Positions 34,813-42,356 of a stretch of 42,949 bases of DNA are shown here, one piece after another; position 1 is the stretch's first letter, and each line of letters starts with the position of its first letter. The position numbers and the translations under genes are program-made. The DNA is from Bordetella parapertussis (GTDB lineage: Bacteria > Pseudomonadota > Gammaproteobacteria > Burkholderiales > Burkholderiaceae_C), in NCBI GenBank assembly GCA_945882755.1, contig CAMCWS010000005.1, positions 1 to 42,949 of the forward strand. The letters run 5' to 3'. Below the pieces are notes generated by a model, which made no database searches, was not told where the DNA came from, and worked only from the letters and a program-made list of their open reading frames with translations.

Positions 34813-35723
34813 AGCGTAATTTCCATTCCGTCAAATGCCACCTCAATGCCGTGCTCAGTCAGCGTCTTTCGCTCAGGGCTGCTTTCATTCAGGATGGGGT
34901 TGGTGTTGTTGATGTGAATCAAAACTTTTCTCACATGGCTTGGCAATTTATCGAGCCATTCAATCATGCCATCGGGTCCTGTTTGCGGCATGTGTCCCAT
35001 GGCACGCGAGGTTTTCTTTGAAGCACCCAAATCGATCATTTCAGTGTCTGTCCACAAAGTACCGTCCACCAAAACACAATCGGCTTTTTGCATCGCAGAC
35101 CAAACATGGGACTCCATTTGGCCAAGTCCTGGTGCATAAAACAAAGTTTTTCCAGTGTCTTCATCTGCCACAGTGAGTCCAACGTTGTCGCCCGGTTGAG
35201 GTTGATCGCGATGCGGTGAGTATGGTGGCGCATTGCTGATCAAGGGAATTGCCTCGAACTTCAAATGGCTTAATTTTGGGATGCTGAATGATGACTCAAG
35301 TGCCAAGGGGTGCAAGTCAACACCACAATAATATTCAAGCACATTGAACAAAGGATTGCCGGTCGTCAGATCTTCTTTTACCAAGGGGTGACACCACAAA
35401 GGTAAACGCCCCTTGTGTTCGCGCAACATCAACAGTCCTGTTGTATGGTCAATTTGAGCATCCATGAGCATGACCGCAGCTATTCCAGAGTCGCGCAACG
35501 ATCTGGCCGGTTGTAACTGGGGAAATGCTTTTATTTGCTGAAGAATGTCCGGCGAAGCGTTGACCAACAGCCAATCTTGTGCGTTCGAAGAAATGGCAAT
35601 GGAGGACTGGGTTCTGGCGCGGTGATGAAGACTACCTGCTCGAACAGCACTGCACTGGGGGCAATTGCAATTCCATTGTGGGAATCCACCGCCAGCGGCT
35701 GATCCAAGGACTTGTATTTTCAA
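34809..35723 (-). CDS. pqqB: PQQ biosynthesis protein PqqB
   Basis: A 304-residue metallo-beta-lactamase-fold protein. It begins [19 protein letters not shown], with CNCPQC and later [10 protein letters not shown] in place of the usual HxHxDH metal site, and ends with HINNTNPIL. PqqB is an iron-dependent hydroxylase acting on the Tyr part of the precursor. It starts 94 bases after pqqA, and that gap contains two hairpins able to cut its transcription relative to pqqA. Confidence 0.97.
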   Translation of the reverse strand: MKIQVLGSAAGGGFPQWNCNCPQCSAVRAGSLHHRARTQSSIAISSNAQDWLLVNASPDILQQIKAFPQLQPARSLRDSGIAAVMLMDAQIDHTTGLLMLREHKGRLPLWCHPLVKEDLTTGNPLFNVLEYYCGVDLHPLALESSFSIPKLSHLKFEAIPLISNAPPYSPHRDQPQPGDNVGLTVADEDTGKTLFYAPGLGQMESHVWSAMQKADCVLVDGTLWTDTEMIDLGASKKTSRAMGHMPQTGPDGMIEWLDKLPSHVRKVLIHINNTNPILNESSPERKTLTEHGIEVAFDGMEITL

Positions 35724-35736
35724 AATAATTTCGCCT

Positions 35737-35760
35737 AAAAAAAAACCGCGTCAAGCGCGG
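35737..35760 (-). terminator. Intrinsic terminator in the pqqA-pqqB gap
   Basis: Read on the minus strand, a perfect 5-bp GC stem (CCGCG / CGCGG) around a CTTGA loop is followed directly by nine T. This is a textbook rho-independent terminator just before pqqB. Partial read-through would give far more pqqA RNA than pqqBCDE RNA. Confidence 0.8.
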
Positions 35761-35782
35761 AAATCATCAAATAATTTGAAAA

Positions 35783-35808
35783 GGTCTGTTGAGTTGCCTC
35801 AACAGACC
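35783..35808 (-). terminator. Strong hairpin after pqqA (attenuator or mRNA-stabilising)
   Basis: A perfect 11-bp inverted repeat (GGTCTGTTGAG / CTCAACAGACC) lies 9 bases after the pqqA stop. On the minus strand the loop is GCAA, a GNRA tetraloop, and the stem is followed by TTTTCAAATTATTT. It may be a weak terminator or a 3'-end block protecting pqqA RNA. Confidence 0.7.
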
Positions 35809-35817
35809 ACCGTCAAA

Positions 35818-35892
35818 TTAACGGTTTGCAATGTACATGGTAATTTCGAAACCGAAACGCATGTCGCTTGCTGCAGGGGTTTGCCATTTCAT
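35818..35892 (-). CDS. pqqA: PqqA precursor peptide of PQQ
   Basis: A 24-residue peptide gene too small for ordinary gene finding. It reads MKWQTPAASDMRFGFEITMY plus IANR. The Glu and Tyr that become PQQ are E16 and Y20, in the required E-x-x-x-Y spacing. An AGGAG ribosome site at 35900-35904 lies 7 bases upstream of the ATG. It is the first gene of pqqABCDE. A shared upstream region with the divergent prolyl aminopeptidase gene carries a TAGGG inverted repeat. Confidence 0.97.
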   Translation of the reverse strand: MKWQTPAASDMRFGFEITMYIANR

Positions 35893-36035
35893 GGTGAATC
35901 TCCTAATGAAAGCCGTAAATTACGGTAAATCGTGAACAGAGTCATTCCGAACACAAGTTGATATTATGCAAGGCGCAGGTGTTTTCAGACTCCATATTTC
36001 AAGGAATTTGCCCTCGTGAATTTCATGAGTCGCGC

Positions 36036-36051
36036 CTAGGGAAATCCCTAG
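36036..36051. promoter_or_regulatory. Inverted repeat CTAGGG-N4-CCCTAG, candidate operator
   Basis: A perfect 6-bp inverted repeat with a 4-base AAAT centre lies between pqqA and the prolyl aminopeptidase gene. It is upstream of a CATAAT box near 35966-35971 on the minus strand that could be the pqqA -10 element; no good -35 is seen, as expected for an activator-dependent promoter. TAGGG half-sites recur before the xoxF-like gene. Confidence 0.5.
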
Positions 36052-36101
36052 TCGCCACCCATAGCAGTCTTCCAAACTTGACTTGCGCCTATATTCTGAG
36101 G

Positions 36102-37085
36102 ATGTTGAATCAAACCCCCAGGGACTTATTTCCACCCATCACACCTTTTCAGCATGGGCTGCTTCCAGAGGAGGATGGTCACACAATTTATTTTGAAGAG
36201 TGCGGAAATCCCCAAGGTGTTCCTGTTATTTTTCTGCATGGTGGGCCTGGCAGCGGCTGCAGTCCAAAACACCGCCAATTTTTTGATCCCAAAATCTGCC
36301 GAGCTGTCCTGTTCGATCAACGAGGGTGCGGTCGCAGCGCTGCTGAGCAGCTTTTATTCAAAAACGACACCGCGCATTTGATTCATGACATGGAGCGATT
36401 GCGCAAACAATTGAATATTGACAAATGGTTGGTGGTAGGAGGTTCATGGGGAGGCGGCCTTGCCTTGGCGTATGCCTGCCAACACCCTGAGGCGTTCAGT
36501 GGGGCCGTTCTTAGAAATACCTTTCTTTGCAGACACAGCGACTTGAAATGGTTTTTTCAAGATGCCCAACAATTCATGCCTGATGCTTGGGAAAAGCTGG
36601 TCGAACATATTCCCGACAAATTTCACAACAATATTTGCCAGTACCTTTGCGCTCATATTTTGGAGGCCGACAAGCAAACCGCGCTTAAGTTGGCACAGTC
36701 TTGGAACACTTGGGAAAATGCCTTGTTGCAACGCAGTTTTGCAGGTGCACCCGCCTCGCAATCAAGCCCACAAGATGCAGATAAGTTGATAGACAAATAC
36801 AAAATTCAAAGTCACTATCTTCAAAATCTTTGCTTCTTTCCTGAAGAGGGTTTGTTACCTCATCTGAGCAGTTTTCAAAATACACAAATCGACCTTTTAC
36901 AGGGCCGACTGGATTGGGTGTGCAGGCCGGAATCTAGCTGGGATATTCACCACAAAATCCCCCACAGTCGGCTGCAATGGGTCGAGCAAGCTGGGCACGG
37001 GATTTTTGAAACGCCTATGGTTGACTGCATGGTCAGCACCATCCATTCCTGTGTCGCCTCGCTGCAAAAAACCAAATCCAATTGA
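36102..37085 (+). CDS. pip: Prolyl aminopeptidase (S33 alpha/beta hydrolase)
   Basis: A 327-residue cytoplasmic enzyme removing N-terminal Pro from peptides. It shows the oxyanion motif HGGPGSGC (46-53), DQRGCGRS (72-79), the nucleophile elbow GGSWGG (S115), the Asp of LLQGRLDWVC and the His of EQAGHGIF. Length matches the family. The ATG at 36102 matches the family N-terminus, though the GAGG before it is unusually close; a longer open frame upstream to 35958 would run through the inverted repeat and looks non-coding. It is divergent from pqqA and 12 bases before the response regulator. Confidence 0.9.
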   Translation: MLNQTPRDLFPPITPFQHGLLPEEDGHTIYFEECGNPQGVPVIFLHGGPGSGCSPKHRQFFDPKICRAVLFDQRGCGRSAAEQLLFKNDTAHLIHDMERLRKQLNIDKWLVVGGSWGGGLALAYACQHPEAFSGAVLRNTFLCRHSDLKWFFQDAQQFMPDAWEKLVEHIPDKFHNNICQYLCAHILEADKQTALKLAQSWNTWENALLQRSFAGAPASQSSPQDADKLIDKYKIQSHYLQNLCFFPEEGLLPHLSSFQNTQIDLLQGRLDWVCRPESSWDIHHKIPHSRLQWVEQAGHGIFETPMVDCMVSTIHSCVASLQKTKSN

Positions 37086-37097
37086 TTTTTATTGCAC

Positions 37098-37745
37098 ATG
37101 GCTACGCTTAATTTGATGCTGGTTGACGACCATTTGCTGGTGCGAGCGGGGTTTAAACGTTTGCTCATGACGTATGACCATATTGCCGTGGTCGCCGAAG
37201 CATCGAGCGGGGAAGAAGCTTTGAATTTGTACAAACTTCATCAACCCGATATTGTTATCTTAGAGATTGATATTCCAGGCATGGGCGGCATTGAAACGAT
37301 CAAGCGGTTTTTGGACAAATACCCCAAGGCCAAAATCATCGTCCTCACGGCACACGAAGAATTCATTTACCTCAAACGTGCCTTGGCTTTTGGTGCATTA
37401 GGCTATTTGTCCAAAAAATCTGCACACCAGACTTTGCATGATGCGGTCAAAACCGTAGCTCAGAAAAAACGTTTTGTTGAACCCGATTTATCGCAGAAGT
37501 TATTTCTCAGCGAACTCGATGGCGGCATTGATCCGCTGGAAGAACTTTCAGCCAGAGAGTTTGGTGTTTTCTTGCAATTTGCAAAAGGACTGTCCTCGCC
37601 ACTTGTGGCCGAAAGACTCAACTTATCTGAATCAACAGTTTCTACGCATTTGTACAGCATCAAGCAAAAGCTTCAACTGGGGAATCAGTCTGAACTTATT
37701 TTGCTGGCCCATCGCTTGGGCTTAATTCATTCAAGTGAATCTTGA
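37098..37745 (+). CDS. NarL/FixJ-type response regulator with Glu at the phospho-acceptor site
   Basis: A 215-residue regulator: receiver domain at about 1-120 and LuxR-type helix-turn-helix at about 150-210 (LSAREFGVFLQFAKGLSS, then VAERLNLSESTVSTHLYSIK). The acid pocket is D10-D11, the switch Thr is T84 and the Lys is K106. The residue that should be the phosphorylated Asp is Glu: the segment reads VILEIDIPGMGG, with E56 encoded by GAG at 37263-37265. Such a change can mimic phosphorylation or make the protein independent of a kinase. No histidine kinase gene is adjacent. LuxR-type regulators commonly control PQQ alcohol oxidation systems. The ATG is at 37098; a TTG at 37092 is less likely. 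Confidence 0.88.
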   Translation: MATLNLMLVDDHLLVRAGFKRLLMTYDHIAVVAEASSGEEALNLYKLHQPDIVILEIDIPGMGGIETIKRFLDKYPKAKIIVLTAHEEFIYLKRALAFGALGYLSKKSAHQTLHDAVKTVAQKKRFVEPDLSQKLFLSELDGGIDPLEELSAREFGVFLQFAKGLSSPLVAERLNLSESTVSTHLYSIKQKLQLGNQSELILLAHRLGLIHSSES

Positions 37746-37786
37746 CTTTGCGTTCTCTGCGGGTATGGATGCCCTAGTCCGTTATC

Positions 37787-38497
37787 ATGCGCCCTCTTCT
37801 CACAAGGCAATTTCAATTGAAGTCTTTTTTCCAGAGCCTGAAAAATAAAAATCCCCATTGGGAAGTTGAGCCATTGTGGTTTGAGTGGCTGGTATTGGTC
37901 GGTTTGTTTGTGTTCGCCACTTGGTTGCTGGGCATTCAAGGTGTGTGGCATTTACTTCTAAGTTCCGACCCCACGGGTATCACTCTGATCATCATTATTG
38001 TTTTCAGTGTCGCCACTTTGTGGTGTGGCGTGCGGTCGCGTGAATTAGCACACCAAAGAGATTTGCTGTCCTTGGCCAGCGCTTCAGGTGTGGAGTTCAT
38101 GGTGCAAGCCGAGGGCTGGGCGGGTGAATATTGGAACGCTTTGGCATTAAACCCCCAAGACAGCGGCGCTCCTCTGGACTTATTGATGGAGCACACCCAT
38201 GGCTCGCATTCCACTGCTTGGTGGGTCAATGGCGTTCAACTCAAGCTGGGCTTGCTTGGCAAAGTGATTGGCTTTTCAGTGCTGGCCATGCAAATTGGAC
38301 AAATTCAAAGCTTTGACCCATCGCAAGCCCAAGACCTTCTTCGCAACCTCACCTCCGGCTTGGGCGTGGCGCTGCTGACCACCATGGTGGGCTTGGTTGG
38401 CAATATTTTGTTGGGCTTGCAACTCACCCGCATGGACCGCTTTGCCGATGATTTGGTGGCGCAAGCGCAGCGCCACGGCATGCGTATACCGCGCTAA
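37787..38497 (+). CDS. MotA/TolQ/ExbB-like proton channel family protein
   Basis: A 236-residue membrane protein with four helices (about 30-50, 62-82, 150-170 and 185-215). The pair LGLLGKVIGFSVLAMQIG and LTSGLGVALLTTMVGLVGNILL is the typical ExbB/TolQ/MotA core. It is longer in its N-terminal and middle loop than ordinary ExbB. The next gene has an ExbD-like anchor, so the two probably form a proton-driven complex. It begins 41 bases after the response regulator; a CCCTAG half-site lies just before it. Confidence 0.75.
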   Translation: MRPLLTRQFQLKSFFQSLKNKNPHWEVEPLWFEWLVLVGLFVFATWLLGIQGVWHLLLSSDPTGITLIIIIVFSVATLWCGVRSRELAHQRDLLSLASASGVEFMVQAEGWAGEYWNALALNPQDSGAPLDLLMEHTHGSHSTAWWVNGVQLKLGLLGKVIGFSVLAMQIGQIQSFDPSQAQDLLRNLTSGLGVALLTTMVGLVGNILLGLQLTRMDRFADDLVAQAQRHGMRIPR

Positions 38498-38510
38498 GAA
38501 CAGCCGTTTT

Positions 38511-39140
38511 ATGCGCAAGCTCCGACACTCTCGCGAACCTGAGGTCGACCCTTTTTACGACATGTTGTTCAACATGCTCATCGCGTTTGTGTTTTGTTTC
38601 ATCATTGCTTTATTGGCGATGAATCCCAAGGCTTTGAAGTCAGGTGACATACCTGCCAAAGCCGAATTCATCATCACACTGTCGTGGCCTGACTTGAACC
38701 CCAATGATTTGGATTTATGGGTGCAAGGCCCGTCGGGCGAGAGCGTTTGGTTTCGCAACCGCGAAGCTGACCTGATGCACCTAGACCGCGACGACCGCGG
38801 TAACTCCAACAACACCATCATGGTCAATGGGAATAAAGTGATCAACCCTTTGCGCCAAGAGGTGGTGACGATTCGCAGCATCGTGCCGGGCGAGTACGTG
38901 GTCAATGCCCACTACTATGAAACCAAGGAAATTGACCGTAATGACCCGAAAACCGGCCAACCGGTAGAAGCCACGTTGTCGGTGATCAAGGTCAACCCCA
39001 AAGCCGAAGTTGTTTACTATGGTCAAGCCACGCTGGAGAGCCGTGGCAAAGAGGTCACCATCACTCGCTTTACAGTCACGCCCAATGGCGGTGTCGATAA
39101 CGTCAACACCATCCCCAAAATTCTTGTGAAGTCCTTTTAA
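38511..39140 (+). CDS. ExbD-like anchored periplasmic protein with DUF2135-like domain
   Basis: A 209-residue protein. The N-terminal part EVDPFYDMLFNMLIAFVFCF (about 10-29) is a single membrane helix preceded by Asp, like ExbD/TolR/MotB anchors. The periplasmic part (about 48-209) is beta-rich: LSWPDLNPNDLDLWVQGPSG and IRSIVPGEYVVNAHYY resemble DUF2135/YfaP domains, where D-L-D-L-x-V and P-G-x-Y-x-V are marks. It has no peptidoglycan-binding OmpA-type domain. It starts 13 bases after the channel gene. The function is unknown; proton flow through the pair may drive a movement in the periplasm. Confidence 0.65.
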   Translation: MRKLRHSREPEVDPFYDMLFNMLIAFVFCFIIALLAMNPKALKSGDIPAKAEFIITLSWPDLNPNDLDLWVQGPSGESVWFRNREADLMHLDRDDRGNSNNTIMVNGNKVINPLRQEVVTIRSIVPGEYVVNAHYYETKEIDRNDPKTGQPVEATLSVIKVNPKAEVVYYGQATLESRGKEVTITRFTVTPNGGVDNVNTIPKILVKSF

Positions 39141-39141
39141 T

Positions 39142-39639
39142 ATGTCGCTTACCTTTATTCTTGTCTTCGTCATTTTTGCTTTTTTACTGGCATTGGCCTT
39201 GGTCTATTCGCGCTGGCCACGTTGGCTTAAAGGCTTGCTGGCCATTGGCGTGACAGGGTTTTATTTCTTTGGTTTCGCCAGTGTGCATTCCTTGTTGGGT
39301 TTGCCCAGCACAGACGCTTTACCCCCTCGCTTTGTGATGATTGCCGCCATTGTGGATGAGCCGCGTGGCAAATTCCCAGGCGCTTTGTACATGTGGGTCA
39401 CCCCCATCGAAGAGGGCAAGAGCGCGATGAACCCAAGGGCCTACCAACTTCCCTATACCCGCGTCCTCCATGAGCAAATTGCAGACGGCATGAAAAAAGG
39501 TCGTGAAGGTGTGCCTCAGATGGGCACCGCTGAGGCTAAAGCCGGCAACGGCAAAGGTCCTACCTGGCTCAACCCTGGGACCGATGAACAAGAGGTGAAG
39601 ATTTTGGATTTGCCCACACCTCAAGTGCCTGAGAAATAA
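39142..39639 (+). CDS. Membrane-anchored protein of unknown function
   Basis: A 165-residue protein with two N-terminal helices (about 3-23 and 29-53) and a soluble C-terminal part that contains RFVMIAAIVDEPRGKFPGAL, MWVTPIEEG and a Gly/Lys-rich tail ending in PTPQVPEK. I do not recognise a family. It starts one base after the stop of the ExbD-like gene and ends two bases before the lipoprotein gene, so it belongs to the same four-gene unit. Confidence 0.65.
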   Translation: MSLTFILVFVIFAFLLALALVYSRWPRWLKGLLAIGVTGFYFFGFASVHSLLGLPSTDALPPRFVMIAAIVDEPRGKFPGALYMWVTPIEEGKSAMNPRAYQLPYTRVLHEQIADGMKKGREGVPQMGTAEAKAGNGKGPTWLNPGTDEQEVKILDLPTPQVPEK

Positions 39640-39641
39640 CC

Positions 39642-40361
39642 ATGCGCCGCCTCATCCTTGCTGCTTGCAGCCTGCTTTTCCTCACGGCTTGTGACAAGCC
39701 TGCCAATGACAACCCCTTGTTTCCGCTGGGTGCAGGCAAGCGTTGGACCTATGAAGTTGAAACGGTGTACGACAACCCCGAGGGAAAAACGGTCAAGCAA
39801 AAAATGGAATTTCATAACTTGGGCAGTGCTTCCTTGGCTGACGGTTCTACCGCTTGGCTTCGGCGCAGCAGCAATGGCCATGAATACTGGTTTTTAATCA
39901 CTGACAAGGGTGTGGGCCGAGTTGCAATGAAGTCACCGTTGCAAGAGCAAGCGGTGATGGATGAAGAACCTCGGCAAGTTCTACCCAGCACCCCGACTGT
40001 GGGTGCCCAATGGAAGCACAACACCCTGCCTTATTTTTTACGTCGACGCAATGAAACACCTGCAGAATTTCGCTATATTGATAAGTACAAAAGCGTACCT
40101 ATGAATTATGTTGTTGCCGCCAAGGATGTCTCGCTGGACACGCCAGCAGGGCGCTTTGAGCAATGTGTGCGTGTTGACGGGCAAATGGAGTTGATGCTGT
40201 GGCATGACGATACCCGTACCTATAAACCAACCCCCCTGCTGACCAGGGAGTGGTATTGCCCAGGCGTCGGTTTGGCGCAGTTCGAACGCGATGAGCCCAC
40301 CACAGCCCAATTTTTCCAAGGTGGTCAAATGCGCATGCGATTGCTCGATTTCACCCCTTAA
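39642..40361 (+). CDS. Lipoprotein of unknown function
   Basis: A 239-residue protein with a lipoprotein signal (LLFLTACDK; lipobox LTAC with C17). The mature part begins with a PLFPLGAGKRWTYEVETV motif, a pattern seen in several uncharacterised periplasmic or outer-membrane lipoproteins, and stays beta-rich to the end. One further Cys pair (EQCVRVD, WYCPGVG). It is the last of four tightly packed genes starting at 37787. The xoxF-like gene follows after 193 bases with its own regulatory region. Confidence 0.7.
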   Translation: MRRLILAACSLLFLTACDKPANDNPLFPLGAGKRWTYEVETVYDNPEGKTVKQKMEFHNLGSASLADGSTAWLRRSSNGHEYWFLITDKGVGRVAMKSPLQEQAVMDEEPRQVLPSTPTVGAQWKHNTLPYFLRRRNETPAEFRYIDKYKSVPMNYVVAAKDVSLDTPAGRFEQCVRVDGQMELMLWHDDTRTYKPTPLLTREWYCPGVGLAQFERDEPTTAQFFQGGQMRMRLLDFTP

Positions 40362-40379
40362 CTTAGCCAAAACTTACTT

Positions 40380-40397
40380 GTAACTTTGGGGTAACTT
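40380..40397. promoter_or_regulatory. Direct repeat GTAACTT upstream of xoxF-like gene
   Basis: GTAACTT occurs at 40380-40386 and again at 40391-40397, exactly 11 bases apart, about one turn of the helix. An ACTTAC overlaps each side. Such spacing suits a regulator binding one face of DNA. Sequence observation only. Confidence 0.3.
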
Positions 40398-40450
40398 ACA
40401 TCTGTATGTCAGGTGTGTTTCTTTTTGAGAAATTCAGCGGTCTTGAATGT

Positions 40451-40473
40451 CCCTACTAGGGTTATTGCTAGGG
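40451..40473. promoter_or_regulatory. TAGGG repeats, candidate operator of xoxF-like gene
   Basis: CCCTA-C-TAGGG (40451-40461) is a perfect inverted repeat, and a third TAGGG copy follows at 40469-40473, 12 bases on. A TATATA box at 40481-40486 could be the -10 element, placing the repeats over the -35 region. The same half-site forms the inverted repeat before pqqA. Confidence 0.5.
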
Positions 40474-40554
40474 CGAGTCTTATATATGTCTTTCAAAATG
40501 TATGGGTTAGTGTTTTTTTCCCGTAGTTCTTTATTTAACCCTGAAGGAACCTGT

Positions 40555-42234
40555 ATGAAACTGTTAGTTAAATCAGTCGCGTTGGCTGCCGCCTTGGGCG
40601 CTGCAACGTTTGCCAGCGCGCAAAGCTGGCCCACCTATGGTGGTGACACCGGCAACACACGTTATAGCGAAGGTACACAAGTTACCCCAGCCAACGTGAA
40701 CAAACTGTCGGTCAAATGGGCGCTGCAACTCGGCTCCAACCGTTCACAAGAATCGTCCCCCATTTTGGTTGGTGACACTTTGTATGTGACATCTTCTTTC
40801 GGCCCCAAAAACGTTTTTGCTGTGAATGCAAAAACCGGTGATGTCCGCTGGAAGTGGTCTCCCGAAATGCCAAAAGCAATTGACCAGTACGCTTGCTGCG
40901 ACGTGAACAACCGTGGCGCCGCTTACAACGATGGCAAACTTTTCATCGGTCGCCTTGACGCGCAAGTGTCTGCTTTGGACTCTAAAACAGGTAAAGAACT
41001 TTGGACCACCAAAGTTTATGACTACACCGCAGGTGCAGTGATCACTTCCCCACCCACCATCGCTAAAAACCTGGTTATCACCGGTTACGGCGGCGGCGAG
41101 TACGGCGTTCGTGGCGCTTTGGTTGCTCTGGACCAAGGTACCGGCAAAGAAGTGTGGCGCACCCACACCGTGCCAGTTGGCAACGAAAAAAATGCTGACA
41201 CCTGGAAGGGTGACTCTGGCAAAACAGGCGGCGGCGCTGCTTGGAACGTCGGTTCCTACGATCCCAAGTTGAACTTGGTTTACTACGGCACCAGCAATCC
41301 TTCACCTTGGTCTGCTTCTGTTCGTGGCAATGACACCTCTGACATTGGCAAGTTCTCCAACTTGTACACCGCCTCAGTGGTTGCTTTGAACCCTGACACT
41401 GGCAACATCGTTTGGCACTACCAGTTCACACCCCATGACGCATGGGACTATGACGGCGTGAACGAACTCGTGTTTGCTGACCTGCCTGTTGACGGCAAAA
41501 AAGTGCCTGTCATCATGCAAGCTAACCGTAACGGCTTCTTCTACGTGATCGACCGTGCCAACGGTAAGTTGATCTCTGCCAAGCAGTTCGTGAACGGCGT
41601 GAACTGGGCTACTGGCGTTGACCTGAAAACAGGTTCACCCATCGAAACAGCTGGCAACGTGAAGCGTCCCCAGTTGAAAAAATGGGCCAAAGACATTTGC
41701 CCCAATTTGTTGGGCGGCAAAAACTGGATGCCCATGTCCTACAACCCCAACACCGGCTTGGTCTACATCCCCACACTTAACCTGTGTATGGACCTCGAAG
41801 GCATTCAAGAAGAGTACAAACGCGGCCAGTTCTATTTGGGCGTGAACTTTGACCTCGGCAAAATGGGCCCAGGCGGCCACGGCGGCGGTTTGAAAGCTTG
41901 GGACCCCGTTAAGCAAAAAGAAGTTTGGTTCAACAAAGACGAACTGCCTTGGGCAGGCGGCACCATGACCACCAAAACTGGTCTGGTCTTCGCTGGTGAC
42001 CTCAAAGGTACCTTCCGTGCATACGACGCTAAGAACGGCAAAGAACTGTGGAAATTCGCCACAGGTTCTGGCATCTCTGCTGCGCCTATCTCCTACACCT
42101 TAGACGGCAAGCAGTACATCGCCGTGGTGTCAGGCCGCACACAATCCATCCCCGCCTTCTTGGGCGCGATTGGTGAAAAAATGGTTGCTGCCAGCCCTGA
42201 AGGCGGCACCTTGTTTGTGTTTTCTTTGAACTGA
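40555..42234 (+). CDS. xoxF: PQQ-dependent methanol/ethanol-family dehydrogenase, lanthanide type (XoxF-like)
   Basis: A 559-residue periplasmic quinoprotein with a signal peptide (cleavage near ASA-QS, residue 22). The eight-bladed propeller shows W-motifs such as GKELW and GNIVWHYQ. The PQQ site has the adjacent Cys pair YACCDVNNRG (C114, C115). Metal and catalytic residues are E182, N248, D298 and D300 in PHDAWDYDGVNE; the second Asp, two after the catalytic one, is the mark of lanthanide-dependent enzymes. It is shorter than typical XoxF (about 600) and lacks a C-terminal cytochrome domain. GAAGGA precedes the ATG at 40555. It could oxidise methanol or other short alcohols and aldehydes; the gene symbol is by motif only. 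Confidence 0.88.
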   Translation: MKLLVKSVALAAALGAATFASAQSWPTYGGDTGNTRYSEGTQVTPANVNKLSVKWALQLGSNRSQESSPILVGDTLYVTSSFGPKNVFAVNAKTGDVRWKWSPEMPKAIDQYACCDVNNRGAAYNDGKLFIGRLDAQVSALDSKTGKELWTTKVYDYTAGAVITSPPTIAKNLVITGYGGGEYGVRGALVALDQGTGKEVWRTHTVPVGNEKNADTWKGDSGKTGGGAAWNVGSYDPKLNLVYYGTSNPSPWSASVRGNDTSDIGKFSNLYTASVVALNPDTGNIVWHYQFTPHDAWDYDGVNELVFADLPVDGKKVPVIMQANRNGFFYVIDRANGKLISAKQFVNGVNWATGVDLKTGSPIETAGNVKRPQLKKWAKDICPNLLGGKNWMPMSYNPNTGLVYIPTLNLCMDLEGIQEEYKRGQFYLGVNFDLGKMGPGGHGGGLKAWDPVKQKEVWFNKDELPWAGGTMTTKTGLVFAGDLKGTFRAYDAKNGKELWKFATGSGISAAPISYTLDGKQYIAVVSGRTQSIPAFLGAIGEKMVAASPEGGTLFVFSLN

Positions 42235-42250
42235 TCGCATCTGTGATCTA

Positions 42251-42274
42251 GACGCCGCCCTTCGGGGCGGTGTC
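42251..42274 (+). terminator. Terminator after xoxF-like gene
   Basis: A 10-bp stem (GACGCCGCCC / GGGCGGTGTC, one G-T pair) around a TTCG tetraloop begins 16 bases after the stop. The following TGTTTCT is only moderately T-rich, so termination may be partial and some transcription may continue into the next gene. Confidence 0.75.
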
Positions 42275-42356
42275 TGTTTCTAAAGAGGGTTTACTTCGAA
42301 AGCACTGTGAACCAACAGTTTTTTCAAAGTGTCAACTTTTTTTACGGAGATTTTTC

